The notes: generated by a model not told the origin, from the sequence alone. A DNA stretch of 64,000 nucleotides from Leucocoprinus leucothites (GCA_013368445.1 JAACJO010000011.1:1648369-1712368), one strand, 5' to 3'. Positions 36,100 to 48,628 are shown, counted from the stretch's first letter. Numbers and translations: made by a program.

Positions 36100-36320
36100 T
36101 TAGAGCTCGCCATCCCGTGACTCGATCATGTGATTGAATTGATATCCCTGAAATTGGAGGGGCACCTCGATTTCTGTACCTCTCGATAAAGCTCCATTCT
36201 GATGTTGTAGAAACTCACTAAATGCCCCATTACTGTCAGCCAATTTGTTCAAATAGTATGGGACGGCAGCATTGCCCCGCCATGTTATCTCTATCTTATC
36301 TTTTCCGGGTGGCATGTGAT
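36100..36320 (-). repeat. Diverged dispersed repeat, copy 1
   Basis: The minus strand reads MPPGKDKIEITWRGN...LSRGTEIEV, closely resembling the plus-strand reading at 46366-46590 (MPSGRDKMEIAKRSN...LSGGAEIEV). Similarity is visible both at DNA and protein level. The family is not recognised. Since the other copy lies next to Ty3/gypsy integrase debris, a retroelement origin is possible. Confidence 0.6.
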
Positions 36321-36343
36321 AGGTAACTAGTGACACAGGTGTG

Positions 36344-36479
36344 ACCAGACTCTACTCTTTTTTTTTTTTTTAAAAAAATTCGAGTACTAGATTTAAAGCA
36401 CAACGGGTGCGCAATAGCAGTCCCTCGAGGTAGGCTACACCTAAAGAACCCTCTCAACAGTCCAAACCAGACTCTACTC
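36344..36479 (-). mobile_element. Small poly(A) retroposon with target-site duplication
   Basis: The 14-bp direct repeat ACCAGACTCTACTC occurs at 36344-36357 and 36466-36479. Between them is a 108-bp segment that, on the minus strand, ends in seven T followed by fourteen A. A T run like a polymerase III terminator plus a poly(A) tail and flanking duplication are hallmarks of a reverse-transcribed short RNA. The parent RNA is not identified. Confidence 0.65.
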
Positions 36480-39400
36480 GTCGCAGGTTTCTGCGCCTTC
36501 CAAATCCAACTTCTCTGACAGTTGGTCCTGAATGCCTGAAAGATAACATCGTGCTTGACTATACCCATAAGATCTATGGACAACAAATTTGAACCTAAAT
36601 ATAGACCATGTATGAATACGAATAAGAATGAGAATGAGCGTCACTCATCTCTCCCTTCCATGCCGTCCACCGTGATGGCCAGGCATCCTTCTCTCCCCCA
36701 GCTGCTACCACTGCCCCCTTGAAGTCAGTCCCCTTCACCATACCGCCAAATCACCCTCCGACACGCAGCCCCCTGCCCTGCGGAATACGTAGATGGGCCA
36801 AGACAATCGTGGATCATTGTGGGAAGATGATATAGCCGGAACGTCTGGTGACAATGTGGGCATGTTCTTTGTATACGCACTGGAACCATCTGATTGACAG
36901 TGGGATATAGCAAATCATGATAGACCCGTTAGCTGAGACATCTGCACGCCGACTTTATTGGGGTACCTAACAAATGAATGCAGTCAAGGGCTTTAACACC
37001 CATTGATTTGTTGTCACCAATAGCGCCTTGTCTCGTGAGTTCTTCCCCTTCCACAGTTTCCTGAATGCGCGACTATATTCATGATGGTTCTAGGATGGAG
37101 TGACAGACGTTTGGCCAAGCCCCGGTTCTAAAGATAGGAGGTTTTTGCTCATCAGATTTACTACATCACCACCGCCAGTAAATCATTCTTCCTCAATCCT
37201 CCCGCCGCACACCCTGACCTCCGCAACATCTGCACTGACTTCTCAGGCCGGAATTAGGTAGTGTACTAATGGTAAGCAGATGGCTCTTGTTCGCGTGCGT
37301 GGTCTGTCGCTTACATCCGTTACATTCCTAGTAGGCATGAATACTGCGCCCGCTCATTCAATATACTCCCCTTGCCAACCGCCTCGCTCACCATTGCTCT
37401 CTTGCATCGCTCATCAGTACTCCAAAGGAGCATCAGAGTGGAGTAAATGACTCTGGTTCTGGTGCAGCACAACGGACGTGGATGATAAGGGATACCACAA
37501 TCACAGCGACTGTCACGGACATCGTGGTTGTGATCAGGTTGACTGCGACCGACCAAGAGGATGGGGCTGTGGGATTGGGGAGTGTCGGGATCGGTGGGAA
37601 AGAGAGCGTGAACATGACAGGAGAAGAGAGATGTGAAGGAAATGTATGACTGCCGCTATAGCTGCAACAACATCACGCCGACGATAGTGACCACCTCAGA
37701 CATGAGGAGGGCCATCCACATCAGTGCAGTGGGTGAACCTCTCATTGCCATCATCGCGCATGCTTAGCAGCGGAATGGGCAGCCCACAGTCCAGTTGAAG
37801 GTACACTTGGAAGGATCAGAGCTAGGACTGCTACTGGTGCTGGAAGTGGTCTGAAGCCAGGTGGTGACGTGGGTGGTAATGACATGGTCCCTGGTTAAGT
37901 AGGCTAACGTCTACACCGTAAATTTGATTTTCTTTTTTCTCAATCTTCCCTTGCTATCCCTCTTTTGATCAACTAAGCCGCCACATCTGTTAATGACTCT
38001 TTCCTTATTGCCTCGACAATTCTTTTGTTTGTTTGGTCGCTCTCACTCGCTTTGATATAGCACAAGATTCAATGTCCACCTACGCGCAGAAAAGATTGTA
38101 AACTACTTTTGCACTCCATTGGGATGGATCCATGGCAAAGGTGAAGAAATAATAAGCTCAGCCTTTCGATGCCAATGCACAAGAACTGAGGGACTCAAAA
38201 TCACTTGTGTGGCACTTGAGCTACCTACAGAGCCCACAAAACACAAGGGGACAATGGAGCAGAGATTAAACTACAGAAAACATATCTAGATTCTTTGACA
38301 TGTCAGTGCGCAACCCACACATTCTTGGACCCGCTGCGTGTTTGCACTCGATGCTTCCAGCTAGTGACGTCCGACGACTTGGATGATGCTATATACGAGA
38401 CCGCCGGACCCTGCCCCACCTGTCCACATACAGAGCATAATTAGGGAGTACAAGGAAGAGCCAATTTTTGAGGGCAAGAGACCGCAGGCATTGGTACACA
38501 TGTATTCAAACTGTTCTGCAACCTTTGCCCACTCACGCCTTTATTATAGTTGAGCCATTTTCCAGATGAGTTATGTACATGATGCATTAAGCACAAAGCA
38601 AATTGTATCCAGTGTCCCATGACATTGAGGGCGAGCTGGGGTTAGGGTCTCCTGTCGAGCCCGGCCATCAAACCTTACATAATGATCACTCCTAAGCATT
38701 CGCTGCTAACCTGCCTGGTCCTCATCATTCACTCAGCGCCTCCCTCACTTGGCTCGTTGCACTGGCTCTCAGCCCTACGATCCGATCATAAAGCGGCATC
38801 TGTGCCGGACACCTTGGTTAATGCTAATAAGAATTTACTTGGATGTTCTTACTCAACTTCACATGACGACCCATGAGCTTAAAGAGGGCAAGGAAGGCAG
38901 GGGCAACACAAGTTGAGAAGAATGGCGGCCCAGAAGGAGTTAGCCTCTTGAAGCCAATAAGAACAAAGATTTTAACACGGCATGGAATAGGCCCATGGAA
39001 GACCAATTATTTGGCAGGCGATTGCTTAGAGCCCAGGGGTCAAGCACTGCACAGCCTGCTATTGTTCACAGTTCAACACGCCGCGTCAAGGCTGGACCAT
39101 GGCCAAATTTTGACATGGGATAGTTCTCGGTAGGCGGCACAATGACATGAAGGGGAGGTCTGATGAGGCGGACACAGCCGCAGCACCACCACAAACTTAC
39201 CCCAGTTAGCAAGGCATTGACTCAGCTTCTAGATCCTTATCGACTGCGTATCGTCACCCATCTTTCGACGTTACATTGCCCGACTACCCTCGTCGCCCAT
39301 TGCTGTAGGATCCTTAATTCAAAAAGCAAGTCACGTCACGAAAAGCCGTTTTGGCGTTCGGTCATCTCGGAGTCACGCCCAAAATTCGTCCTGCTTTTCG

Positions 39401-39534
39401 TGCAATTGTCACTCACGAGTTTGTGGCTATTGGTGGCAACAACCATGTTGACCTAGCTGGGGTTGGGTCAGTTGCATCGAGGAGGCGTTGGGATCGAGGA
39501 AGATGAAGGTCACCTTACATTATATCCCTCCCGA

Positions 39535-41028
39535 AGCCTGGAGCAAACTTGATCAGCCTCGGGACGTGCAGCATGAGTTCGAATAAGCGATGGAATTACC
39601 TGGGAGTCGTATGGTGCTGAAGCATTAAGATCAAGGCACGAATTGTGGCAAAGGGATTTTCGCAAATCCACAGAGGGACTTTGGAGAAACATTCCCGCCA
39701 GTGGTGAAGTTCACCACGCTTCAGCTTTTCCTGGTTCTCGCAGCCCGCCTGGATTTTGAGCTCCATCAACTCGATGCCGTAGCTGCATACCCTCAGCATG
39801 AACTCGACGAGGAAATACATATGGAAGTACCGGATGGTGTGTGGGAACTTGAGCCAGAGCTGAAGGGGCGATGTTGGAAGCTGCAGAAGATGTAGTATGG
39901 TTCGAAGCAGACAGTGGAAGGCGAAATTGGATGGGGTATTATTGGAGTCTGGATTTGAGAAGTTGCTGGCTGATGACTGCCGATATCCAGTGAGAGAATG
40001 GTTAAATCGATTTGCTGGTGTTAGCTTATGTGGATAGCATGGCGACTCGGATTACAGACCAAAACTAGAGAAGATCAACAAACTCAAGAGTTATCTGTCT
40101 CAAAAATTCGAAATCACTGACCCCGGAGAGCTGCGGTATATCCTTGATATCCAGGGATGCCGAAATAGATCCGCTCACAGCATCACGATGAACCAAACTG
40201 CCGATACCAACTAAGTTCTCGCCAGATTCAACGACTGTCGTCCTGTATCCACCTCGCTGCCAACGAAACCTGCACTGTAGAACGCTCAGTCACCATGAAA
40301 GAGGAGGAATGAAAGCACTATGACCAGTATGCTACTGGCATCCACTATGTCGCACTTGTCGGCTCGCTCCTATATGCTACGCAAACTCAACCTGACATCC
40401 AATTTGCTGTTAGTTTAATTTCGCAATTTGGTGGGAATCCGGGTATTGCTCACCTCGAATCCGTGAAATGTGTCTTGCGTTACCTCAAGGGAACGGCTGG
40501 GTTTGGTGCTGGGTCGCAGTGGGAGTGAATCTGTTGATCTCATTGGTTGGACAGACCCGGATTGGGCCCAAGATCCAGATAATCGGCGTTCAGTGGGAGG
40601 TTTCGTGTTTGGTATTGCTGGGAGTTCAGTCTCTTGGGCATATAAGAAGAAATCAACGGTCGCTTTGACGTCCGTAGAGGCTGAGTACATGGCGTTGTAC
40701 AAGGGAAGTGATGTTGCAGACATTGCGGCGTGACGTAGGTTTCCCACAGAGTATAGCCATGATCATTCACTCCGACAATCAGGGCTATATCACGCTTATT
40801 CGTAGCCCTGTCTCCTTTATTATCGGCCAAACACATCGACATACGGCATCACTTCATTCGAGAATGTGTGCGGGATGGTGAAATTCAGCTTGAATAGTGT
40901 CCACGAAAGACAAGCTCGCTGATGTACTCACAAAAGCTCTTCCACGCGAGTCTTTTGAGAAGCTTCGGTTGCGTTTGGGTATGTTGAAAACTGTGGGTTA
41001 ACAGATTGGTATCCTCACAGAGCGGGAG
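39535..41028 (+). mobile_element. Decayed Ty1/copia retrotransposon (RT-RNase H part)
   Basis: Fragments of a copia polyprotein in all three frames with many stops. Readable pieces: RDFGETFPPVVKFTTLQLFL and ELHQLDAVAAYPQHELDEEI (reverse transcriptase, 39670-39820), a YVDS remnant of the YVDD box (about 40028), and RNase H with WTDPDWAQDPDNRRSVGGF and SVEAEYMAL (40540-40700). The end KLRLRLGML region is followed by the purine-rich AGCGGGAG at 41021-41028 and TGTTGAAG at 41029, which looks like the polypurine tract and the first bases of a 3' LTR. Gag, protease, integrase and the 5' LTR are not visible. Inactive. Confidence 0.8.
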
Positions 41029-41744
41029 TGTTGAAGGGTTCAGGGTTCAGCTCGGATATTAGCGCCGACAAGGATCAAGTATTGTTGACTTGCATTTGAT
41101 TTAGATAGCTGCTGGTTCTTTATATGCCTGTAACTGACACCTGGGAGTTCTTTCTAAGTTCTTCTCTGAACTACAGCCGCATGTATCTCTCCCCAGCTGC
41201 CGTTGAGCAGCACTCAAATAACCCTTTGGGCTGAGCCATCCCCAACAAGAACCGGAAACTCAGGACAAAATAGCTTAGAAGTCAGAAACATGCATTAAAG
41301 GTTGTCACATCCTCTTCAAGATTTAAATGACGTGCGACATTTCGCTTGGACATCACCTTGCTCGTTGAGCCTCCCTTGGCATTTGACTGCTGCTTGCGTG
41401 CATGGAAAATACCATTAGACCGAGGTTGTTCCCCAAATCTATTTATGATCCTGTGACTTTTGCTTCAAACGAAGCCCGATAAATATCTCCTAGTTCCCAT
41501 GGCGACAAAGCAGCCTGATTAGAGCCCCAGTCAGCTGTGCATTCTTCAAGTCCTCTTCCCCCCTTGAGTCACACCGCGTGACAACAGACCAATCCTGGGA
41601 CCGCCATCGTTAGGTTTGTGCGCTTGAGGGCTCATTCACGCACCTGCTCAACGCTTGACCCAAGAATACGAAATCCTATCCTGGACCCGTGTCACAGAAT
41701 TGGGTTGCATACCGCCGCTTGCACCTTCGGTTTTACTGATAGAA
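41029..41744. other. Probable copia 3' LTR remnant and spacer
   Basis: The sequence begins TGTTGAAGGG directly after a polypurine tract, as a 3' LTR should, but its right end cannot be set without the partner LTR. No gene up to the next start at 41745. Confidence 0.4.
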
Positions 41745-43512
41745 ATGAGAGGAGCGTATCGAACACGGGGAAAGGTAAGCCACTATTCATGAAGCCAGGT
41801 CCCGTCGTTATTTCTTGCTGGATAACCGCTGCTGTTAGAACCCTGTAAAGCTTTCCGTGGACCCAATCCATGCACTGTCTGATTCACTTCTGAATGACTT
41901 GATCAAACTTGCAGTCAAAGCTGAGAACGTGGTTGATGAGGATGACGGAGCTGTTGGGTTTGGTGCCGTTGAGCCCCTCATAGTAGCCAGCGACGAGGAC
42001 TCGCAGGTGTGTGAGAATGCGAAACCGGCTGCTGGTTCTTCGAATGACGTTAGAAAATGCGACAGGAATGCCCTTGCTGATGCAGGTAGGTTAAATCAAC
42101 TGTTTGCTTCGAATTTACCACACTAATGCTATGAATTACGCCTTCCCTTTATCCAGGACAAATTTCTGGAAAGAAGCGCCTGCATTCGTTGATATCAGAT
42201 GACAAAACTATAAAAGCATCAATAGAGGAGCTGGGTGTTGAAATACATGAAGCGAGTCGGTCAAAGAAAAAGAAGCGAAGCCCTTCCAAAGAGAGGAGAT
42301 ACAAAGCAAGACAAGCACAAAAACTCCTGGAGGGGCATCTCGTTAGCAGAGGTGTGAGAGAAAAACTGATAGCCCAAGATGCGCCCATTACCACAAGCCT
42401 CAGGACTGAATCGTTGCCCTCCGCCTCTGGCGCATACCAAGCCCTCAAGTTTGTGCCCCACCCGAGTGATAATAATGCGCCTACTTTGAAGGAGCTCAAG
42501 GACAAGGGTTACAAATATGTTCTGTGGAATGGTGAGACTTTTCTTTTCTTCCTGCAGCGGTTGATTCACTCATGAAACTCCGTGTCTGGTGCAGGTCAGG
42601 ACTCCCGTCCACTTCTTGATAGTCAGCTACGGGTATTCGGGGTGCTTGCTGGTCGTCCTAACACAGACGATTGGGATGACGTGTGCAAGTGTATGTATGA
42701 CGTAATGCAGGCAGAAGCCTTGGATATCAAATTCAAGGACAAAGATGTCAACCATCCACGCGGTGAATATCCTGCTGTCAACGTTGGTACAAGTCCTGGT
42801 CAGGGTTCTGACCATCCCGTGGATCTTGACCTTGGAGATTATGCAGACATGATGAAGCGTTTGCTCCTCCTCAAAGACATCCTTCGAGTCGCAAACTACC
42901 AGTGCTGTACATAAAGCCAGCATATCTAAGTTAACAAGATCCTAACGGCTTGGACTGCCTACAGTTTCCCTGTGTGTCTGGTCACCCAATCTTTATGACC
43001 ACCTCAAGACTCGTCTCGATCAGTTGTTCGCGCACCCAACATTCGGGCTCAACCTTCGACGCATCACACCAGCTGGCGTCTATCCAACTGCAGCATTCAA
43101 CTTTGGACCCAACGTCTGGACCCGTCGACACCGTGATGCCAAAAACTGTGCCTTTGGTTGGTGCGCCATCACAGCGCTGGGGGAATTCAACCCAAAGTTT
43201 GGTGGACATTTGATCCTTGAAGACTTGAAGCTTGTTATTGAATTCCCACCTGGGTCAACCATCTTAATTCCTTCGGCAACACTGACACATGCCAACATTC
43301 CCATCCAGCATGGCGAAACCAGGGCTTCATTCACGTAGTATTTCCCTGGTGGGCTTCTTCGATTTGTAGACAACGGTTTCCAAACGCTGGAGAAGATCAA
43401 AACAAAGAGCAAGAAGGAATACAAGGCGCTGCTTGAGGCTAGGACTGCAAACTGGCCAGAAGGAGTAGGAATGTATTGTACCATAGGGGATCTCCTTGAG
43501 AAAGTAGACTAG
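41745..43512 (+). pseudogene. TET/JBP-like 2-oxoglutarate/Fe(II) dioxygenase, one nonsense codon
   Basis: Five exons join cleanly: 41745-41774, 41839-42085, 42157-42531, 42595-42906 and 42965-43512. The N-terminus is MRGAYRTRGKNPVKLSVDPI; a Lys-rich segment (SRSKKKKRSPSKERR) follows. The C-terminal half is a double-stranded beta-helix: SPNLYDHL, AAFNFGPNVWTRRHRDAKN with the metal-binding H-x-D, GWCAITALGEFNPKFGGHLILEDLKLVIEFPPGS, then SATLTHANIPI with the distal His and ETRASFT with the 2-oxoglutarate-binding Arg. At 43336-43338 a TAG stands where the family has Gln before YFPGG; beyond it the frame continues normally for 57 codons to the natural stop. Known fungal relatives oxidise 5-methylcytosine or are predicted to. 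The assignment to TET/JBP rather than another dioxygenase clade is from motif memory. Confidence 0.72.
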
Positions 43513-45904
43513 GTGCACGCAAGCGCTTACTCAGTGTTTTGTGAACACAATTTTAATTGAATAGATACAGACAGGACAATGCAGTGGTTGATGGTGGTCA
43601 AAAAGGCCAACTGCGCCATGCTAGGCGAGGCGACAGCTTCATTAATACCGCCAGTTTATTGGCAGCATCGTGCTAAGTCACAACCACACATTCATGGGTA
43701 TTAAGTCCAGTTATTTCCCGAACTAGCTGGTTGCTTACATCCTCTGCAGTCAGTGCGTCAGCCCACCCACTAATGCATATTTCCAAAAGACAGTGCACTG
43801 AAGTAATTCAAGGCGCTGAAGACGCGGAAGATATCATCAAGACCAATCTCAACCACTTTCCTGGAGAAGTCATAGATGGCGTATTCACTGGACCGGATTC
43901 AGACATGCCACCGTATTATGGGAAATGATGTCACTTATGGATAAGAAGTCGAGCCGATACCTTTAGCGCTGCGGAAGAATGTTGGGGACAAGCTTCCCAA
44001 GAGCATACTGCACACGAAAACACACCCAGCCTCCAGGCCAGGCGCTCCCAAGGGACGTTGTGCAAGAATCGGATAGTGATGCTGGAAACAACATCCCATA
44101 TCTCTAAGCTATAGGCGCCTGTAAGCGTGTAGCTTGTCTCCTTAGCAGTAGCAATTATGTCCATAGTGCGCAGACGGGTAACGAGCAAAGACTGGTAGTT
44201 ATCACGCCAATTTTTGTCCACCTGAACAGCCTTGGCGAGAGCTTGGGATCATGCTCATTAATAATATCAAGCCAACTGTGGGGCAGAGCTTAAGGTGAGA
44301 GCATCCACCCATGAGGAACGGTTCGTAGGTCATTTTCAAATGGCCAGACAGCACTTATATTTGGAGTAGGTGTACGCGGTGCATTGTATGATGTTTTACA
44401 GGTATTGGAATGATTTGACACAGGACAAGTCAGAGAGAGGTAGAGAAGAGTCGGTCATGAAATGCCCCCATCTAAAGGCTACCCTGAACCACATTCTTCT
44501 CTCCTTTTGTATGTTTCAGATACACCAACAGCAGTCGCATTGTTGAAGGATAAGTACTAGGTTGTGTTGAATCGAACCAAGACCTGACAAGCAAAGAGAC
44601 TGACTAGACCCCCATGTGCCGCTGCGATCGTTCAGATCCCGGGTCTGTGTGATGCGCGGTACCAGGTCACGAATGGTAGGATGAGAGATCTTGCGGAATG
44701 CCAAAGATGAGAGCGTGCTGAGAAAATCCTGCGAGCTTAAATTCATCATTTCAACGACCATTCAGAGTGCATGACGCAGGGAGCACTGGTATCAAAGAGT
44801 GAAGATATGAGGCGCACGATGTACTTAAACCGGGTGCAAGAATAAGAAGTGAGTGCGCAGCTCAAGTGCCCAGGCTCCGAGACTGTAGAGGATAACTTGG
44901 AATGAGAATAACACAGCGAACAGGGTATTTTGTAGAACATACTTTAGCCGCCTCGCCCAAGGTTCTCCAAACGAGTATGACATGATACCTTTCTTTCCAC
45001 ATCATTAAGTATGCCGTCGTCTATCTTAGGCTCGCCATTCCGTCCGATGAAACCGCAGGTGTGAGTGGTTGAGGACGCAAGCTAAGAGAGAGAGACGTGA
45101 CAGTTCGCGTTTTGTTTGAAGCCACTGCAGTCCACGGGCTCTGTGGCGTGCTTGACGCTTGAGAGCAACGTTAATAGCATCGAACAGAGGGGTGACGAAG
45201 GCAAAGTTGAAATTTATTGGAATTCTGAACCAATGTAAGATTCAGAATGAGCGGGATTAAAGAAGACGTAGTGCGTGGGTTGGCACAAGCAACGCGAGCG
45301 CTGCAGAGGTAAGGTGAGAGCAGTTCGGGGGACAAAAGGCTTCGCATACATACTCCAGCCACGACCAGTAGCCCGCCATTGTAGCAGGAGTACCATCCTT
45401 CCTCTATCGATTGACATCCAGGCCTATGAATGGGTGAGATCAACACAACGAATATGACTTTTTAAAGTTGCACACACCCAGTCGTGTTACCAGGATCTTC
45501 CCAGCACGCATGATGGAGCGCCTTCCTTTTCATGATGTGAAAATTGGATATGATAATATTGGATGCGCCGTTGGCCTATCTTGTTTATGCTCGACATAGA
45601 GGCGCTTGTTTGCGAATTGGATTCACTTTCCTAGACGTTTGACCTACTCACTTACGGAATATTAAGAGCTCGCCGTTGAAGATGGAAGATTAGACAGGCC
45701 TTTTCGAGAATGACAGATGTTAATGCCTCAGGCAAAGACGGTACCATAACCAGTGTGCACACTAGGGCGAAACGTCATGAAAGTAGGCTAAGATTGTCCT
45801 TGTGTTACAACCACAACACATGGGAGGAAGGATGAAGAAGTATTCTAAGGTAAAACATAAGCCGGTAAGTAGTCGAAGAAAGCAAACGGTTGGACTTACT
45901 ACAA
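43513..45904. other. Region without a supported gene
   Basis: About 2.4 kb with many short frames in all six readings and no family motif or splice-consistent chain. Probably decayed transposon sequence. Confidence 0.45.
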
Positions 45905-46320
45905 CGAGCACACTATGAGCTCGGCCACAAGGGCATCCTCACAGCTCGCGAACACATCCTCGAACGCTTAGGTGTTCGTATCTTGGCGACTATATGCGTC
46001 TGAAGACCTGTCATGAATGTCAAGCGCGAAATGGCGTATGCTCCCACACGAAAATGGGCGCGCCTTGGGGTCATTCCATCTTCTAGGTATCTTGTCACCG
46101 ATAATGGACCTGCATCCATCGCTGCTGTTGAGTACCTCTAAAAGCAATATCATATTAACCACATCAAGATCTCACCTGATAACTCTCAAGCAAATGGCCC
46201 AGTCGAACGTCGTCATTGTGATGCAAGGGAGTCATTGGTTAAGGCTGTAGAAGGTCAGGAATATGGGTGGACAACCGTCGCACCATCAGTATTATGCCTC
46301 TGCCCTCAGACCGCGAAGAG
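45905..46320 (+). mobile_element. Ty3/gypsy integrase fragment, decayed
   Basis: Out-of-frame pieces of an integrase: a zinc-binding HHCC remnant (AHYELGHKGILTAREHILER, then LKTCHECQARNG), and the core VTDNGPASIAAVEYL with a stop, HINHIKISPDNSQANGPVERRH (catalytic Asp and Glu regions). Frameshifts and stops show that it is dead. Confidence 0.75.
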
Positions 46321-46365
46321 GGAAAGGAGAGTAGGTTGGTAATCTACCCCTAAGCCTTGCTGCTT

Positions 46366-46590
46366 CAGGATATGTCACGTGCCGTCGGGAAGAGATAAGA
46401 TGGAGATAGCAAAGCGAAGCAACACTGCCACTCTGCTCATTTTTAACAAATTACCTGAAAGAACAGCTGCTTTTAGTGTGACTATACAGAATCAGAAGAG
46501 AGGTTTATCGGGAGGTGCAGAAATCGAGGTGCACTCTCCAATTCCAGAGATATCAATATAATCACGTGCACGAGTCGACGCAACAGTAGG
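46366..46590 (+). repeat. Diverged dispersed repeat, copy 2
   Basis: Partner of the minus-strand copy at 36100-36320, about 10 kb away and in opposite orientation. It follows the gypsy integrase debris directly. Confidence 0.6.
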
Positions 46591-48628
46591 GTTGCGTAAA
46601 ACCTCCCTCGACCTTTTTACTGGTACTCCCTGAGTAAGCACTCAGCTGTCTCATGTGAAGAATTCGAGTGTACGCCAGACATTCCAGGGCAACCATGCCG
46701 CGGCGATCGACTACTACCTTTGGCCAAACCCATTGCGAATGGAGGAAAATCTGCTACATTATGCTTGGTAAGTGATCCGCCTAAGCCCTAAATTTACCCA
46801 GTCCCAAGCATCTCAAACATACATTTGATGCCAGCATTGAATGAGTTGAGCAGACGAAATCCACAAATCGGCAATTAGAAGGTGTGCTTGTGCTCTCGTG
46901 CCCTTGGGTCTCTTCTCACCCTGTCGGTTGACCAGCTTTGGTGGTTTGATTTAATAGCCATCTCTGGACCGCCAAATGGGGCCAAATGGGGTCCATCATG
47001 CGATGCTGCTCAAACAGTCGACCTCACCCAGTCTTTAGGCTCCAAATGAAAAACCAACAAGGAGGCTGGGCTGTCATATTACCCTACCGTGGGTCGCTTT
47101 CAAAGACGATCGCAGGTGGCTAACAACAGCGCCTAGCATTGTAGGGATCGGACGCCTGCTCTGAATTTACCATCCTTCCCCATCCCCGCTGCGACTACGT
47201 CGCTTCAACCTTTCGCATCCAATAAGGATAACCGTCGCTTGCGTCCACAATCTCTCCCTCAGCTTCCTTTCCTTTCTCATTTTCAAATTTCGTCTCTCAT
47301 TTCTCCGTTATCATTTTCCTTTTTCCTTTTAACCCACTCTTAATACTCGCCTTTGCTGGCTTCAACGCCGCTGAGTAAAGACTTGTCATTCAACTGACAG
47401 AAGTCCACCCCTTGTTCCTTTGTTTTATCCAATCTTTTCATCCTACCCTGTGCCTTGCTCTAAAGATCGCCATAAACTCCACTCGCCATCCGCGCCTCAA
47501 CTTGCCCTCTCTTTACCTCAATTCATCGCTTTGTCTAATAGTGTGGATCCTGGTGAGCACGTGGTTTCCTTCTACATCAGTTTCCACCACCAATATTCCT
47601 TTAATATATATCTCTAATTTCGAAATTTCCGAAAATCGTTTCTACCATCCATAGGTACTCGTAGCAGGTTTTGTATGAACACTATGATGTATCTATTTAT
47701 TTCTCCAGTGAAATCTACCCCACTTTCCATATCTATCCTTTTGAGCGGTACGCTGACTTCGCTACCCGAAGGGTTATCAGGGTGGAATTTTGAAAAGCAG
47801 GGTAGGGTTTTATGCTAGGGACAGGCCAGGGACAGGTAGGGACAGGTAGGGACAGGTAGGGACAGGTAGGGACAGGCCAGGGATAGGCAAGGGACAGGCT
47901 AGAGACAGGTAGGGACAGGCCAGGGTTAAGCAAGGGACAGGCTAGAGACAGGTAGGGACAGACCAGGGACAGACTAGGGACAGGAGGAGGACAGGAAGAG
48001 GACAGGAAGAGGACAGGCAGAGGACATGTAGAGGACAGGCATGGACAGGAAAAAGCACAGAGCAGAATATTTTTGTGCGCATAGTACATTATTTGAGTAC
48101 AAAGTGAATAGTTTATTTTTTTGTCTACGACATTGATCTATAAGAGCAGACTGGACATGTATGGAATGAGAACTGTGTGGGTTTATGGCCTGATGGCATT
48201 CTCGTGAAACGAGGATGCCACTTTTCTTACTTTATGTACACATTAAAGAGATATGACATTGAAGTATGGGCATCATAACTCATGAGGGATGTATTCGAAC
48301 TCAATTACTTACCCAATATTTTCATCTGCGATATCAAGGAAACACTGATCTCCAGATACTCAATGTGTGGAAGTGGTTTATTGCTCTGCGATGGTACAAG
48401 AAAATGAACAGGGAAATACAACTAGGACAGAGAAAAACATCTACCAAATTGAGGGCACAAACATAAAGTACTGTATATACAAGAAACAAATACAGAGGCA
48501 AAGGAATATCATCTGCGATGTGAAGGAGTTTGGGTGAGCAAGAAGCCAGTATAAATTGAAGAACATACCAATTATGGGTACAAACATCATCTTCGGCGAC
48601 GAAGCCGTTCCAGTCCAATAAGTCAATG
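46591..48628. other. Gene-free region with CT-rich sequence and a minisatellite
   Basis: Pyrimidine-rich sequence at 47260-47450 resembles a fungal promoter/leader, but the ATG-led frames after it are short and hydrophobic without motifs. The minisatellite at 47816-48057 and the 3' region of the next gene follow. Confidence 0.45.
47816..48057. repeat. Minisatellite, about 10-bp unit
   Basis: Around twenty units of the type GTAGGGACAG with variants (GCCAGGGACAG, GCTAGAGACAG), changing toward the right to GAAGAGGACAG. There is a higher-order repeat of about 55 bp (CAAGGGACAGGCTAGAGACAG twice). The open minus-strand frame across it is a by-product. Confidence 0.9.

Larger units (their letters stand above)
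33852..39534. other. Gene-poor, repeat-bearing region
   Basis: About 5.7 kb with no supported gene. It holds the foldback at 34636-34738, a short dispersed repeat seen at 34592-34626 and 38637-38672, the retroposon at 36344-36479 and the diverged repeat at 36100-36320. A Cys-rich reading around 38310-38420 and a minus-strand frame with one hydrophobic stretch at 37433-37615 are probably fragments. Confidence 0.5.

Noticed and set aside
37433..37615. Minus-strand small frame with one membrane segment
   Set aside because: Sixty residues, no homologue known to me and no splice partner.
38300..38425. Cys-rich reading resembling a zinc ribbon
   Set aside because: Short, closed by stops on both sides and without exon signals; probably a fragment.
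47733..48089. Minus-strand Pro/Ser/Cys-rich frame
   Set aside because: Produced by the minisatellite, whose unit happens to lack stops in that frame.
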